Below, piece after piece: positions 10,535 through 20,407 of a stretch of DNA of 64,000 nucleotides. A program made the position numbers and the translations under genes. Position 1 is the stretch's first letter, and every line of letters starts with the position of its first letter. Origin of the DNA: Ectothiorhodosinus mongolicus (lineage in GTDB: Bacteria > Pseudomonadota > Gammaproteobacteria > Ectothiorhodospirales > Ectothiorhodospiraceae). The notes under the pieces were generated by a model that was not told the DNA's origin, ran no database searches, and saw only the letters and a program-made list of their open reading frames with translations. The stretch covers positions 345,575 through 409,574 of the forward strand of contig NZ_CP023018.1 in NCBI RefSeq assembly GCF_022406875.1, read 5' to 3'.

Positions 10535-13129
10535 ATGAATACCCGTTACCGTAAATCCCTGCCCGGCACCCAGCTGGATTATTTTGATGCCCGCGAGGCG
10601 GTCAATGAAATTCAGCCGGGCGCTTGGGATGGACTGCCCTATACCAGCCGCGTACATGCTGAGAATCTGGTGCGCCGCTGTGATCCGGAGATGCTCACCG
10701 AGAGCCTTAAGCAGCTCATCGAGCGACGCCGCGATCAGGACTTTCCTTGGTTTCCGGCGCGGGTGGTCTGTCATGACATTTTGGGCCAAACGGCATTGGT
10801 GGACTTGGCGGGCCTGCGCGATGCGATCGCGGAAAAAGGCGGCGATCCGGCCAAGGTGAATCCCGTCGTGCCCACCCAGCTAATTGTCGATCACTCGTTA
10901 GCGGTGGAACATGCTGGCTTTGAAAAAGATGCCTTTGCGGCGAATCGGGCGGTGGAAGAGCGGCGCAATGAAGATCGCTTTCATTTCATCAACTGGACCA
11001 AGAAGGCGTTCCACAACGTGGATGTGATTCCGCCGGGTAATGGCATCATGCACCAGATCAATCTGGAGCGGATGTCACCGGTGGTGCATGCCCGCGACGG
11101 GGTGGCTTTTCCCGACACTTTGGTGGGCACCGACAGCCATACCCCGCATGTGGATGCTTTGGGTGTGATTGCCATTGGCGTGGGCGGCCTGGAAGCCGAA
11201 TCGGTGATGTTGGGCCGTGCCTCATGGATGCGCCTGCCGGATATTATCGGTGTGGAGCTCACCGGCAAGCCCCAGCCAGGCATTACCGCCACCGATATCG
11301 TGCTGGCGCTGACTGAATTTTTACGGCAGCAGAAAGTCGTCTCCGCGTATCTGGAGTTTTATGGCGAAGGCGCTGCCGCATTGACCGTGGGCGATCGGGC
11401 GACGATCTCGAACATGACCCCCGAATATGGCGCTTCAGCGGCGATGTTTTATATCGACCAGCAGACGCTGGATTACCTTAAGCTCACCGGCCGTGAGGAT
11501 GAGCAAATCCGCTTGGTCGAGACTTATGCCAAGACCGCAGGCTTTTGGGCCGATGATTTGCGCAGCGCCGAGTATGAGCGGGTGCTGCGCTTTGATTTAT
11601 CCAGCGTGGTACGCAACATCGCTGGCCCCTCGAATCCGCATAAGCGTGTGGCCACCGCCGATCTGGGCGCGGCCGGCATCAGCGGCAAGGTGGAAAACGA
11701 GCCGGGCTTGATGTCCGACGGCGCCTGCATCATCGCCGCCATCACCAGCTGTACCAATACCAGCAACCCGCGCAATGTGATTGCCGCCGGTCTCGTGGCG
11801 CGCAATGCCAATGCCCGCGGTCTGACGCGCAAACCTTGGGTAAAAACCTCGCTAGCGCCTGGCTCGAAAGCCGTGCAGCTGTACCTTGAAGAATCGGGGC
11901 TGCTGAGCGAACTGGAGAAGCTGGGTTTTGGCATTGTCGGCTTTGCCTGCACGACCTGTAATGGCATGAGCGGGGCTTTGGATCCGAAAATCCAGCAAGA
12001 AGTCATCGATCGCGACCTCTATGCCACGGCCGTGCTCTCGGGTAACCGCAATTTCGACGGGCGCATCCACCCCTACGCCAAGCAGGCCTTTTTGGCCTCG
12101 CCGCCCCTGGTGGTCGCCTATGCCATCGCCGGCACCGTGCGCTTTGATATCGAAAAAGACCCATTGGGGTACGACCCCAATGGCGAGCCGGTGACTTTGA
12201 AGGATCTTTGGCCCAGCGATGAAGAAATTGATGCCATCGTCCGCGATAGCGTCAAGCCGGAGTTTTTCCGCCAGGTTTATGAGCCGATGTTTGCTATTCA
12301 AAGCGATAACGGCGAGCGCGTCAGTCCCTTGTATGACTGGCGGCCAATGAGCACCTATATCCGTCGCCCGCCCTATTGGGAAGGGGCTTTGGCGGGTGAG
12401 CGTTCGCTGTCGGGCATGCGCGCCTTGGCGGTGTTGGGCGATAACATCACCACCGATCATCTGTCGCCGTCGAATGCGATTTTGGCCAGCAGTGCCGCCG
12501 GCGAGTATTTGGCGAAAATGGGCCTGCCTGAGGAAGACTTCAACTCCTATGCCACGCACCGCGGTGATCATCTCACGGCGCAGCGCGCGACTTTTGCCAA
12601 TCCCAAGCTCATCAATGAGATGGCCGTGGTTGATGGTGCGGTCAAACAAGGCTCGCTGACCCGGCTTGAGCCGGAAGGTCAGGTCATGCGCATGTGGGAG
12701 GCGATTGAAACCTATATGCAGCGTAAGCAACCGCTGATCATCATCGCCGGTGCCGATTACGGTCAGGGTTCATCGCGCGATTGGGCTGCCAAAGGTGTGC
12801 GCTTGGCTGGTGTTGAGGCCATTGTCGCTGAAGGCTTTGAGCGCATTCACCGCACGAATCTGATTGGTATGGGCGTGCTGCCTTTGGAGTTTGAGCCGGG
12901 TACCACGCGCAAAACCCTGGGCATCGATGGCACGGAGACCTTTGATGTGCGCGGTGAGCGTAGCCCTCGGGGTCGCTTAACCCTGGTGATTCAGCGCCGC
13001 GATGACGAAACGCTGGAAGTGCCGGTCGTGTGCCGTTTGGATACCGCCGAAGAGGTCTCGATTTATGAGGCTGGCGGTGTGCTGCAGCGCTTTGCCCAAG
13101 ACTTTTTGGCCTCGGAAAACGCCGCATGA
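10535..13129 (+). CDS. acnD: 2-methylcitrate dehydratase, Fe-S aconitase type
   Basis: An aconitase-family enzyme that dehydrates 2-methylcitrate to a methylaconitate in organisms lacking PrpD. It has 864 residues, with [4Fe-4S] ligands in SCTNTSNP and CTTCNGMSG and the C-terminal swivel domain motif YGQGSSRDWAAKG. The N-terminus (YRKSLPGTQLDYFDAREAV) and direct pairing with prpF distinguish it from AcnA. No prpD is present in the window. Its stop overlaps the prpF start (ATGA). Confidence 0.96.
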   Translation: MNTRYRKSLPGTQLDYFDAREAVNEIQPGAWDGLPYTSRVHAENLVRRCDPEMLTESLKQLIERRRDQDFPWFPARVVCHDILGQTALVDLAGLRDAIAEKGGDPAKVNPVVPTQLIVDHSLAVEHAGFEKDAFAANRAVEERRNEDRFHFINWTKKAFHNVDVIPPGNGIMHQINLERMSPVVHARDGVAFPDTLVGTDSHTPHVDALGVIAIGVGGLEAESVMLGRASWMRLPDIIGVELTGKPQPGITATDIVLALTEFLRQQKVVSAYLEFYGEGAAALTVGDRATISNMTPEYGASAAMFYIDQQTLDYLKLTGREDEQIRLVETYAKTAGFWADDLRSAEYERVLRFDLSSVVRNIAGPSNPHKRVATADLGAAGISGKVENEPGLMSDGACIIAAITSCTNTSNPRNVIAAGLVARNANARGLTRKPWVKTSLAPGSKAVQLYLEESGLLSELEKLGFGIVGFACTTCNGMSGALDPKIQQEVIDRDLYATAVLSGNRNFDGRIHPYAKQAFLASPPLVVAYAIAGTVRFDIEKDPLGYDPNGEPVTLKDLWPSDEEIDAIVRDSVKPEFFRQVYEPMFAIQSDNGERVSPLYDWRPMSTYIRRPPYWEGALAGERSLSGMRALAVLGDNITTDHLSPSNAILASSAAGEYLAKMGLPEEDFNSYATHRGDHLTAQRATFANPKLINEMAVVDGAVKQGSLTRLEPEGQVMRMWEAIETYMQRKQPLIIIAGADYGQGSSRDWAAKGVRLAGVEAIVAEGFERIHRTNLIGMGVLPLEFEPGTTRKTLGIDGTETFDVRGERSPRGRLTLVIQRRDDETLEVPVVCRLDTAEEVSIYEAGGVLQRFAQDFLASENAA

Positions 13130-14322
13130 GTGCCCTGCCGCAAATGCGTGTGCCAGCCGTGTATATGCGCGGCGGCACCAGCAAAGGCGTGTTTTTCGCC
13201 TTGGAGGATCTGCCGCCGGCAGCGCAGGTGCCTGGACCGGCCCGCGATCGTTTCTTGATGCGCGTGATTGGTAGTCCGGATCCGTATGGCAAGCACACTG
13301 ATGGCATGGGCGGCGCCACCTCCAGTACCAGCAAGACGGTGATCTTGTCCAAGAGCCAGCAGCCCGATCATGATGTGGATTATCTGTTTGGTCAGGTATC
13401 GATTGATCAGGCGTTTGTCGACTGGAGCGGCAACTGCGGCAACTTATCCGCCGCCGTGGGGCCTTTTGCGATTCGCCGTGGGCTAATCGATCCGGCTCGC
13501 CTTCCCCAAGATGGGCTGGCGACGGTGCGTATTTGGCAGGCCAATATCGGCAAAACCATTATCGCCCAGGTGCCCATGGTCGATGGGCAGGTGCAGGAAA
13601 TCGGTGATTTTGAGCTCGATGGCGTGACCTTCCCGGCCGCTGAGATTGAAGTGGCGTTTGTCGATCCGGCCGATGATGATGAGGGCGGTGCGATGTTCCC
13701 CACCGGCAATCTCGTCGATGAACTCGAGGTGCCGGGTTTTGGGCGCTTGCAGGCGACCTTAATTAATGCCGGGATTCCGACGATTTTTGTTAATGCGGCA
13801 GACATTGGGCGCAGTGGTACTGAGCTGCAAGAGGCCATTAATGGCGATCCGGCTGCTTTAGCGCAGTTTGAAACTTTACGCGCTCATGGCGCGCTGAAAA
13901 TGGGGCTGATTCAGTCACTCGATGAGGCGGCGGCGCGGCAACACACGCCCAAAGTGGCCTTTGTGGCGCCCCCAGCGGCCTATACCGCTTCCAGCGGTAA
14001 GGCCATTGGCGTAGCCGATATCGATTTGTTGGTGCGGGCTTTGTCTATGGGCAAGCTGCACCATGCGATGATGGGTACAGCGGCGGTGGCGATTGCGGCG
14101 GCGGCAGTGGTGCCCGGAACCCTGGTGAACTTGGCGGCCGGCGGCGGTGAGCGGCAGAGCGTGCGCTTTGGCCATCCCTCGGGTACGCTCAGGGTGGGCG
14201 CTGAAGCGCTGCAAGTGGATGGCCAGTGGCGGGTCACTAAGGCGATCATGAGCCGCAGCGCCCGCGTGCTGATGGCCGGCGAGGTTTATGTGCCGGCGGA
14301 CTGCATGGGCGACGGCTACTAA
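13126..14322 (+). CDS. prpF: methylaconitate isomerase PrpF
   Basis: PrpF works with AcnD, isomerising the trans-methylaconitate that AcnD produces so that aconitase can rehydrate it. The 398-residue protein has the two-domain DAP epimerase-like fold of the family, with the characteristic N-terminal VPAVYMRGGTSKGVFF and the conserved WSGNCGNLSAAVGPFA around an active-site cysteine. Its 4-base overlap with acnD supports coupled translation. Confidence 0.96.
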   Translation: MSALPQMRVPAVYMRGGTSKGVFFALEDLPPAAQVPGPARDRFLMRVIGSPDPYGKHTDGMGGATSSTSKTVILSKSQQPDHDVDYLFGQVSIDQAFVDWSGNCGNLSAAVGPFAIRRGLIDPARLPQDGLATVRIWQANIGKTIIAQVPMVDGQVQEIGDFELDGVTFPAAEIEVAFVDPADDDEGGAMFPTGNLVDELEVPGFGRLQATLINAGIPTIFVNAADIGRSGTELQEAINGDPAALAQFETLRAHGALKMGLIQSLDEAAARQHTPKVAFVAPPAAYTASSGKAIGVADIDLLVRALSMGKLHHAMMGTAAVAIAAAAVVPGTLVNLAAGGGERQSVRFGHPSGTLRVGAEALQVDGQWRVTKAIMSRSARVLMAGEVYVPADCMGDGY

Positions 14323-14352
14323 GCGGACACCATCAATAGGAAGGAGATTGGC

Positions 14353-15288
14353 ATGATGCAAGTGCCCACTCAGGCGCTAGGACATGGTATTACCCTGATC
14401 GATGTGCAGATCGGGCGACCGAATGTGGTGGCGGCGTATTTGCTGCAACAAGGGGATCGCGCGGTGTTTATTGATACCGGGGCGACGCGCTCGGTGCCGG
14501 CGCTGCTGCAGGTCTTGGAAAACCAGGGTGTGGATCGCGGCTGCGTGGATTATGTGATTCCGACGCATGTGCATTTAGATCATGGCGGTGGTGCTGGTGC
14601 GCTGCTTGAATACTTACCGGAGGCGCAGCTCATTATTCATCCGCTGGGCGCGCGGCACATGATCGATCCGACCAAGCTCAATGCCGGGGCTACCGCGGTT
14701 TATGGCGAAGAAGTAATGCAGCGAGTCTTTGGTGACCTAGTGCCGGTGCCTGAAGAGCGCATGATCATTGCCGAGGATGGGTTCGAAGTCGACTGGAATG
14801 GGCGCCTTTTAAAGTTTTTGGATACGCCGGGCCATGCCCGTCACCATTTTAGTGTGGTTGATGCCGCCAGTGACGGCGTCTTCACCGGCGATGCGTTTGG
14901 GCTGTCGTATCGGGAGTTTGACACCGATGAGACTGGGAATTTTGGTTTACCTACCAGCTCGCCCGTGCAGTTCGATCCTGAGGCCATGCACGCTTCGGTC
15001 GATAAGATCGTTCATGCCGGGCAGCGCTATTGTTACGTCACCCACTTTGGCCGAGTGCATGACGTCAAGCGCATACAAGGCAATTTGCATGAGCTTATCG
15101 ATATCTATGTAGAAACCGCTGCGGCTTATGCCGAGCAGTCGGCCGAGGGTCATCAGGCCCTGAGCGCTGCGCTGATGGACATCATCCTTGATCGCGCCGT
15201 GCAGCATGGCTGTGACATGCCACGCGACATCATGGCCGACCTCCTGCAGATGGACATGGACCTCAACGCCATGGGCCTCATTAAATAA
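14353..15288 (+). CDS. MBL-fold metallohydrolase linked to the methylcitrate operon
   Basis: A 311-residue metallo-beta-lactamase-fold hydrolase with the binuclear metal motif THVHLDHGG (H72, H74, D76, H77), a later metal ligand in TPGHARHHF, and FTGDAFG. AAGGAG lies 6 bases upstream of the first of two adjacent ATGs. It follows prpF by 30 bases and ends at a strong hairpin, so it is the last gene of the prp operon. The closest known types are glyoxalase II-like thioesterases; the substrate is unknown, and a CoA-thioester or reactive by-product is a guess. Confidence 0.85.
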   Translation: MMQVPTQALGHGITLIDVQIGRPNVVAAYLLQQGDRAVFIDTGATRSVPALLQVLENQGVDRGCVDYVIPTHVHLDHGGGAGALLEYLPEAQLIIHPLGARHMIDPTKLNAGATAVYGEEVMQRVFGDLVPVPEERMIIAEDGFEVDWNGRLLKFLDTPGHARHHFSVVDAASDGVFTGDAFGLSYREFDTDETGNFGLPTSSPVQFDPEAMHASVDKIVHAGQRYCYVTHFGRVHDVKRIQGNLHELIDIYVETAAAYAEQSAEGHQALSAALMDIILDRAVQHGCDMPRDIMADLLQMDMDLNAMGLIK

Positions 15289-15290
15289 GC

Positions 15291-15349
15291 AAAAAATGGG
15301 GACAGACCCCTTTTTTCATTTTGAAAAAAGGGGTCTGTCCCCATTTTTT
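15291..15349. repeat. 59-base perfect inverted repeat, left copy
   Basis: Two 28-base arms separated by TTT. Each arm carries the core GGGGACAGACCCC (or its complement) flanked by A6 and T6 runs. It starts two bases after the MBL hydrolase stop, so on the + strand its GC stem followed by T6 also works as an intrinsic terminator for the prp operon. Identical to the copy at 16136-16194. Confidence 0.9.
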
Positions 15350-15353
15350 GATT

Positions 15354-15382
15354 TTGCATCTTTTCACCACCATGACCATAAT
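15354..15382 (+). promoter_or_regulatory. sigma-70-type promoter of the toxin-antitoxin operon
   Basis: TTGCAT (15354-15359), a 17-base spacer, and CATAAT (15377-15382). It lies between the left hairpin and the antitoxin start, and its -10 element is embedded in the palindromic operator, which fits autorepression. Confidence 0.6.
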
Positions 15383-15388
15383 GGTCAT
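15372..15388. promoter_or_regulatory. palindromic operator of the toxin-antitoxin operon
   Basis: ATGACCATAATGGTCAT is a perfect palindrome around a central A and covers the -10 box. Phd/YefM antitoxins bind such palindromes to repress their own operon; binding here is inferred from position and symmetry. Confidence 0.6.
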
Positions 15389-15412
15389 AACAATCGAGTG
15401 GGAGGTGAGGTC

Positions 15413-15706
15413 ATGATTTCTGAGACGAGCGCAGTGAATTTCCGCCATAAGCTTGGCGAAATGCTCAATCAAGTGCAGTACCGCCACGATAGCGTTGTCA
15501 TCAATAAGGACGGAAAGCCCGTAGCCGTCTTGATTGATGCCCAACTATTTGAGCGCATCAGACGCATGCAAAATCGCTTCGACAGTCTGTGTCAGCGGCT
15601 GGAATCCGGGTTCGCTCATATCCCAGAGAATGAAGGACTGGCTGCGATTGACGCCGCCATTGCTGATGATCGCCGTGAGCGGGGTGAACCCTCGGGTCGT
15701 GACTAA
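15413..15706 (+). CDS. Phd/YefM-family antitoxin
   Basis: A 97-residue protein with the Phd/YefM N-terminal DNA-binding fold (SAVNFRHKLGEMLNQVQ, then VVINKDGKPVAVLI) and a charged C-terminal tail of the kind that wraps the toxin. The ATG follows GGAGGTGAGG; an in-frame extension reaching back through the left hairpin was rejected. It neutralises the PIN toxin downstream and probably represses the operon at 15372-15388. Its stop shares one base with the toxin start (TAATG). Confidence 0.88.
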   Translation: MISETSAVNFRHKLGEMLNQVQYRHDSVVINKDGKPVAVLIDAQLFERIRRMQNRFDSLCQRLESGFAHIPENEGLAAIDAAIADDRRERGEPSGRD

Positions 15707-16134
15707 TGAGCGCCGCACTGCGTGTGGTGTTGGACACCAACATTCTGCTCTCTGGCGTGGCTTATCCGCATAGCCTACCCGGCAAAATCGTCTCTGCCTG
15801 GCGTCATGGCTCACTTGAAGTGATTCTATCGACATTCATTCTTGATGAACTGAGGCGTGTGTTACCACGATTGCATGCCCAACATGGTCTCTCAGCCGCC
15901 GAAATCGATGATCTGGTGGACATCCTCTCGATTCAAGCTGAGGTTTTGCAGCCATTGCCTGTCGATGACCCAAACCTACGTGACAAAAATGACGGCCCCA
16001 TCTTGGGAACCCTTCTAGCGGCGGTGGAGCAGCAGAGCATCGATTACTTGATCACCGGCGACAAAGATTTACTGGTCTTATCCGACCAATATCCAGTGAT
16101 CACCCCAGCCGCTTTCTGGGAACGGCATGGTTAG
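15706..16134 (+). CDS. PIN-domain toxin (putative ribonuclease)
   Basis: A 142-residue protein of the PIN family (COG1569-like). The acidic residues expected for metal-dependent RNA cleavage are visible: D10 in VLDTN, E48 in LDELRR, D93/D96 in LRDKNDGPIL and D119/D121 in ITGDKDLL. The RNA target is unknown. It is translationally coupled to the antitoxin, and its stop lies one base before the right-hand hairpin. Confidence 0.9.
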   Translation: MSAALRVVLDTNILLSGVAYPHSLPGKIVSAWRHGSLEVILSTFILDELRRVLPRLHAQHGLSAAEIDDLVDILSIQAEVLQPLPVDDPNLRDKNDGPILGTLLAAVEQQSIDYLITGDKDLLVLSDQYPVITPAAFWERHG

Positions 16135-16135
16135 C

Positions 16136-16194
16136 AAAAAATGGGGACAGACCCCTTTTTTCATTTTGAAAAAAGGGGTCTGTCCCCATTTTTT
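16136..16194. repeat. 59-base perfect inverted repeat, right copy
   Basis: Base-for-base the same hairpin as 15291-15349. It separates the PIN toxin (+) from the convergent glcB (-), ending 12 bases from the glcB stop. With T6 on both sides it can act as a bidirectional terminator. Confidence 0.9.
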
Positions 16195-16206
16195 ATACCC
16201 CGTTTT

Positions 16207-18372
16207 TTAGGCTTTGTACTCGAGGCGGCGGCGGTGCAGGACCGGCTCGGTGTAGCCGTTGGGCTGCACCCGGCCCTCGAAGACGAGCTCGCATGAGGCG
16301 GCGAAAGCCACAGAGGCGTCGAAGTTATCAGCCATGGGCTTGTAAGCCGGGTCGCCAGCGTTTTGGCCATCCACCACTTTGGCCATGCGCTTCATGGTCT
16401 CCATGACCTGCTCGCGGGTGCAAATCCCATGATGCAGCCAGTTGGCAATATGCTGACTGGAGATACGCAACGTGGCGCGGTCTTCCATCAAACCGACATT
16501 ATTGATGTCCGGCACCTTGGAGCAACCGATACCCTGGTCCACCCAGCGCACCACATAGCCCAGAATGCCCTGAGCATTATTATCGAGCTCCTGCTGAATC
16601 TCCTCCGCACTCCAAGCGGCATCGGGATCCACGGGAATGGCCAAAAGGTCATCGAGCTTGGCGCGGCGCTTACCGGCCAAACCGGCCTGAACCTCTGCCA
16701 CGCTGACTTTGTGGTAGTGCATGGCATGCAAAGTCGCTGCTGTCGGCGACGGCACCCAGGCGGTGTTCGCGCCAGCCTTGGGATGGGCGATTTTCTGCTC
16801 CAGCATACCGGCCATCAGATCCGGCATGGCCCACATGCCCTTACCAATCTGCGCATGGCCTTTGAGGCCGCAAGCCAGACCGACATCCACGTTCCAGTCT
16901 TCATAGGCAGTCAGCCAGCGAGATGTCTTCATCGCCGCTTTGCGCATCATCGGACCCGCTTCCATGGAGGTGTGCATCTCATCACCGGTACGATCTAAGA
17001 AGCCGGTATTGATGAAGACAATGCGTTCCTTGACGGCGCGAATACAGGACTTGAGGTTGACGGTGGTGCGACGCTCTTCGTCCATCACACCCACTTTCAG
17101 TGTGTGGCGCTGCATGCCCAACACATCCTCGATGCGACCGAACAAGGTATTGGTGAAGGCGACTTCCTCGGGACCATGCATCTTCGGTTTAACGATATAC
17201 ATGGAGCCGGTGCGCGAGTTCTTCTTCGCGTTGTTGCCCTTGAGATCATGCAAGGCGATCAACGCGGTGCACAGACCATCGAGAATGCCCTCAGGGATTT
17301 CATTGCCCTGATCATTGAGCACGGCATTGATGGTCATCAGATGCCCCACATTACGAATAAACATCAGTGAGCGACCGGGGATGGTCAGGCTGCCGCCATT
17401 GGGCGCTTGATATTCTCGGTCTTCGTGCATGGCACGATCTAGGGTCTGACCCCCTTTCTGGAAACGCGCGGTGAGCGTGCCTTTCATCAGGCCCAACCAG
17501 TTGCGGTACACCAGTACTTTGTCGTCGGCGTCAACTGCAGCGACCGAGTCTTCGCAGTCCATAATGGTGGTCAAAGCCGCTTCCATGAGAACGTCTTTGA
17601 TGCCAGCGCTGTCGGTTTTGCCGATGGCTGAAGTCGAGTCGAACTGCAGCTCCAAGCGCATACCGTTTTTCTCCAGCAGCACAGCGCTGGGATTTTGTGC
17701 ATCGCCTTGATAGCCGAGGAACTGCGCGGGATTCGCCAAAGCCACGGCTTGACCATCGGCTGTGGTCACGTGCAAAGCGCCATTGACTACTGCGTAGCTA
17801 GTACTGCCCACATGGCTACCGGTGGCCAGCGGCGCAGACTCATCGAGGAACTGACGCGCATATTCCACCACCTTGGCGGCGCGCTTGGCATTGAAGCCGC
17901 TGCCACGCTCGCAACCATCGCTATCGGCAATCGCATCCGTGCCATACAAAGCATCATAAAGGCTGCCCCAACGTGCATTGACGGCGTTCAGCGCGTAACG
18001 CGCATTCATCACCGGCACCACCAACTGCGGACCGGCCTGCACGGCGATTTCGTCATCGACATTGGCGGTGCTCACAGAAAAATCATCGCCTTCAGGCTGC
18101 AGATAGCCGATGTCCTGCAAAAATGCTTTATAAGGCTCTAACTCGGTGACCGGACCGGGATTCTGGCGGTGCCAGTCATCAATTTTGGCTTGCAGGGCGT
18201 CACGCTTTTCCAGCAGCGCGCGGTTCACCGGCGCCAACTCCAGGACAATGCTTTCCATGCCCGCCCAGAAATCTTGCGGGCTAACCCCGGTGCCGGGAAT
18301 GGCTTCTTCATTAATAAAGCGATACAACGCCTCGGCCACCTTCAAGCGGCCCTGCTCAACATATTGGGTCAT
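16207..18372 (-). CDS. glcB: malate synthase G
   Basis: Condenses glyoxylate and acetyl-CoA to malate, the anaplerotic step needed for growth on acetate or glycolate. At 721 residues it is the long G isoform with the inserted alpha/beta domain. Family stretches include [34 protein letters not shown] and [23 protein letters not shown] precedes the ATG. It is the last gene of the long minus-strand run, 21 bases after the L,D-transpeptidase. No isocitrate lyase is in the window. Confidence 0.97.
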   Translation of the reverse strand: MTQYVEQGRLKVAEALYRFINEEAIPGTGVSPQDFWAGMESIVLELAPVNRALLEKRDALQAKIDDWHRQNPGPVTELEPYKAFLQDIGYLQPEGDDFSVSTANVDDEIAVQAGPQLVVPVMNARYALNAVNARWGSLYDALYGTDAIADSDGCERGSGFNAKRAAKVVEYARQFLDESAPLATGSHVGSTSYAVVNGALHVTTADGQAVALANPAQFLGYQGDAQNPSAVLLEKNGMRLELQFDSTSAIGKTDSAGIKDVLMEAALTTIMDCEDSVAAVDADDKVLVYRNWLGLMKGTLTARFQKGGQTLDRAMHEDREYQAPNGGSLTIPGRSLMFIRNVGHLMTINAVLNDQGNEIPEGILDGLCTALIALHDLKGNNAKKNSRTGSMYIVKPKMHGPEEVAFTNTLFGRIEDVLGMQRHTLKVGVMDEERRTTVNLKSCIRAVKERIVFINTGFLDRTGDEMHTSMEAGPMMRKAAMKTSRWLTAYEDWNVDVGLACGLKGHAQIGKGMWAMPDLMAGMLEQKIAHPKAGANTAWVPSPTAATLHAMHYHKVSVAEVQAGLAGKRRAKLDDLLAIPVDPDAAWSAEEIQQELDNNAQGILGYVVRWVDQGIGCSKVPDINNVGLMEDRATLRISSQHIANWLHHGICTREQVMETMKRMAKVVDGQNAGDPAYKPMADNFDASVAFAASCELVFEGRVQPNGYTEPVLHRRRLEYKA

Positions 18373-18393
18373 TAATCCGTCCTTTTTGCCGTT

Positions 18394-18897
18394 TCATTCA
18401 ATCAGAATGACGGCATTCTCGGGCAGCGCAGCATAGAGTTCAATCACTGCCGTGTTCGCAATGCGAATGCAGCCAATGGAGGCCGGTTGGCCCAATAGGT
18501 CCTCGCGGTGGGTGCCGTGAATGTAGATATATCGCTCGCGGGAGTCGATTCCCGGACCCCGATTCACGCCCTCTTCTAAGCCCTCAAGCCAAAGAATGCG
18601 CGTGGTGATGTAGTCGGCATCACCCCCCTCCTGTTCTAAGACCCGCGTCACTGGCTCAACACACTCATCGGTGGGCTTGCGAGCGCGAAACACTCGACCG
18701 ATGGGTTCGCCATCGCCAAATCGAGCACATATTCGGTGCAGCCCCAATGGGGTCTGTTGGCTGCCATCTCGGTTACCGGTGCCATAGCGGGAGGTGGATA
18801 CCGGAAAGCTTCGCTGCACACTGCCGTCAGCCGCAAGCAGATCCAGGCGTTGTTCAGCAATGTTAATACGCGCCGCTAGATCCGGCTGTTCAGGCAT
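18394..18897 (-). CDS. L,D-transpeptidase (YkuD domain) without a visible signal peptide
   Basis: A 167-residue protein that is essentially one YkuD domain. The catalytic signature is [21 protein letters not shown], with His127 and nucleophile Cys143. L,D-transpeptidases crosslink peptidoglycan or attach proteins to it in the periplasm, yet this N-terminus ([16 protein letters not shown]) has no hydrophobic export signal. Its ATG overlaps the purF stop by 8 bases (ATGCCTGA), which fixes the start and leaves no room for a signal sequence. Either export is by another route or the activity is different. Confidence 0.85.
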   Translation of the reverse strand: MPEQPDLAARINIAEQRLDLLAADGSVQRSFPVSTSRYGTGNRDGSQQTPLGLHRICARFGDGEPIGRVFRARKPTDECVEPVTRVLEQEGGDADYITTRILWLEGLEEGVNRGPGIDSRERYIYIHGTHREDLLGQPASIGCIRIANTAVIELYAALPENAVILIE

Positions 18898-20398
18898 TAT
18901 TGAACAAGTCGAGGTTGGCGTAGGCGCGTTCCGGCCGGTTCTTGGCCAAGTCGTTACGCCGTTGTTCCAGATGCGAGAGATAATCCGGAGTTACCTGTGA
19001 GATGTACTCGCCAGTGAACACCGAACAATCAAATTGCTCCAAGCGCGGGTTACCTTTGCGCACGGCGCCGACCAAATCCTCCAAGTCCTGATAAATCAGC
19101 CGGTCAGCGGCGATGGCCTGACAGACTTCTTCAGCGCTGCGACCATGCGCGATGAGCTCACTGGCAGCCGGCATATCGATGCCGTAGACATTGGGATAGC
19201 GCACCGGCGGCGCAGCGGAAGCAAAATACACCTTCTTCGCGCCGGACTCGCGCGCCATCATGACGATCTCACGTGAGGTAGTGCCGCGAACAATGGAATC
19301 GTCCACCAGCATGACATTCTTGCCTTTGAATTCCAGACCGATGGCATTGAGTTTCTGACGCACGGAGCGCCGCCGCTGCGTCTGGCCAGGCATAATAAAG
19401 GTGCGGCCAATGTAGCGGTTTTTAATAAAACCTTCGCGGTACTTAAGGTTCATCTCATGGGCCATCTCAATGGCCACGGTCCGACCGGTATCCGGGATGG
19501 GAATAATGACGTCGATGTCATGGTCGGGCCATTCGCGCAAAATCTTTTTCCCCAGACGCGTTCCCATGCGCATGCGGGCCCGATGCACGAATACATCATC
19601 AATTACTGAGTCGGGACGGGAGAAATAGACGTATTCAAAGATACAGGGCGAGAGCACGGGATTTTCAGCACACTGGCGGGTGTGCACGCGCCCGCTGGCC
19701 TCGATATAAATGGCTTCTCCTGGCGCCAGATCGCGCACCAACTCAAAGCCCAAGGTATCCAAAGCCACACTCTCCGAGGCCACCATAGTTTCCGTGCCTT
19801 CCGGGGTTTCGCGCTGACCGAAAATTACCGGACGAATCCCCAGCGGATCGCGGAAACCCAAAACGCCATGGCCGGTGATCATGGCGACCACGGCATACGC
19901 GCCCTGACAGCGGTGATGCACGCCACTCACCGCATTAAACACGTCCTCAGGCGTCAGATACAGACCATCTTGCGGCGACATTTCCTGCGCCAGGATGTTG
20001 AGCAGGATTTCAGAATCGGATTCGGTATTAATATGGCGGCGATCTTGTAAGAACAACTCGCGCTTGAGATCCGTAGCGTTGGTTAAATTGCCGTTGTGGC
20101 CCAGAGTGATGCCATAAGGGGAGTTGACATAAAACGGCTGGGCTTCGGCTGAGGATGAACTGCCGGCAGTCGGATAGCGCACATGGCCAATGCCCATGTG
20201 CCCGGTGAGATTACGCATGTGCTGTTCATGGAACACATCGCGCACCAGACCATTGTCTTTGCGCAAATGCAGATGGCCATCCATATCACAGGTAACAATA
20301 CCTGCGGCGTCCTGACCACGATGTTGAAGCATCAACAGTGCATCATAAAGCGCCTGATTGACGGGGGTGCAACCTACAATGCCTACAATGCCACACAT
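18890..20398 (-). CDS. purF: amidophosphoribosyltransferase
   Basis: First committed enzyme of purine synthesis: transfers ammonia from glutamine to PRPP. The N-terminal nucleophile is Cys2 (MCGIVGIVG), followed by the class II glutaminase domain, and the PRPP loop reads [14 protein letters not shown] near residue 365. The 502-residue length is normal. It lies 9 bases after cvpA, the usual gammaproteobacterial cvpA-purF pair. Confidence 0.98.
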   Translation of the reverse strand: MCGIVGIVGCTPVNQALYDALLMLQHRGQDAAGIVTCDMDGHLHLRKDNGLVRDVFHEQHMRNLTGHMGIGHVRYPTAGSSSSAEAQPFYVNSPYGITLGHNGNLTNATDLKRELFLQDRRHINTESDSEILLNILAQEMSPQDGLYLTPEDVFNAVSGVHHRCQGAYAVVAMITGHGVLGFRDPLGIRPVIFGQRETPEGTETMVASESVALDTLGFELVRDLAPGEAIYIEASGRVHTRQCAENPVLSPCIFEYVYFSRPDSVIDDVFVHRARMRMGTRLGKKILREWPDHDIDVIIPIPDTGRTVAIEMAHEMNLKYREGFIKNRYIGRTFIMPGQTQRRRSVRQKLNAIGLEFKGKNVMLVDDSIVRGTTSREIVMMARESGAKKVYFASAAPPVRYPNVYGIDMPAASELIAHGRSAEEVCQAIAADRLIYQDLEDLVGAVRKGNPRLEQFDCSVFTGEYISQVTPDYLSHLEQRRNDLAKNRPERAYANLDLFNNA

Positions 20399-20407
20399 AG
20401 GGGCCTA

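Larger units (their letters stand above)
15288..16194. mobile_element. putative toxin-antitoxin cassette bracketed by two identical 62-base repeats
   Basis: Two exact 62-base direct copies (15288-15349 and 16133-16194), each containing a 59-base perfect hairpin, enclose a complete phd-PIN operon. Each copy starts at or right after a stop codon (MBL hydrolase TAA, toxin TAG). The arrangement suggests the TA pair arrived or is maintained as a unit between a prp operon and glcB, but no transposase gene or target duplication is visible, so mobility is inference. Confidence 0.45.

Noticed and set aside
11852-12730. 292-codon open frame antisense to acnD
   Set aside because: Shadow of the acnD codon pattern; product has no recognisable domain.
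17446-17460. GGGTCTGACCCCC inside glcB resembles the repeat core
   Set aside because: It encodes KGGQT, which fits the normal malate synthase G sequence at this place, so it is likely a chance match.
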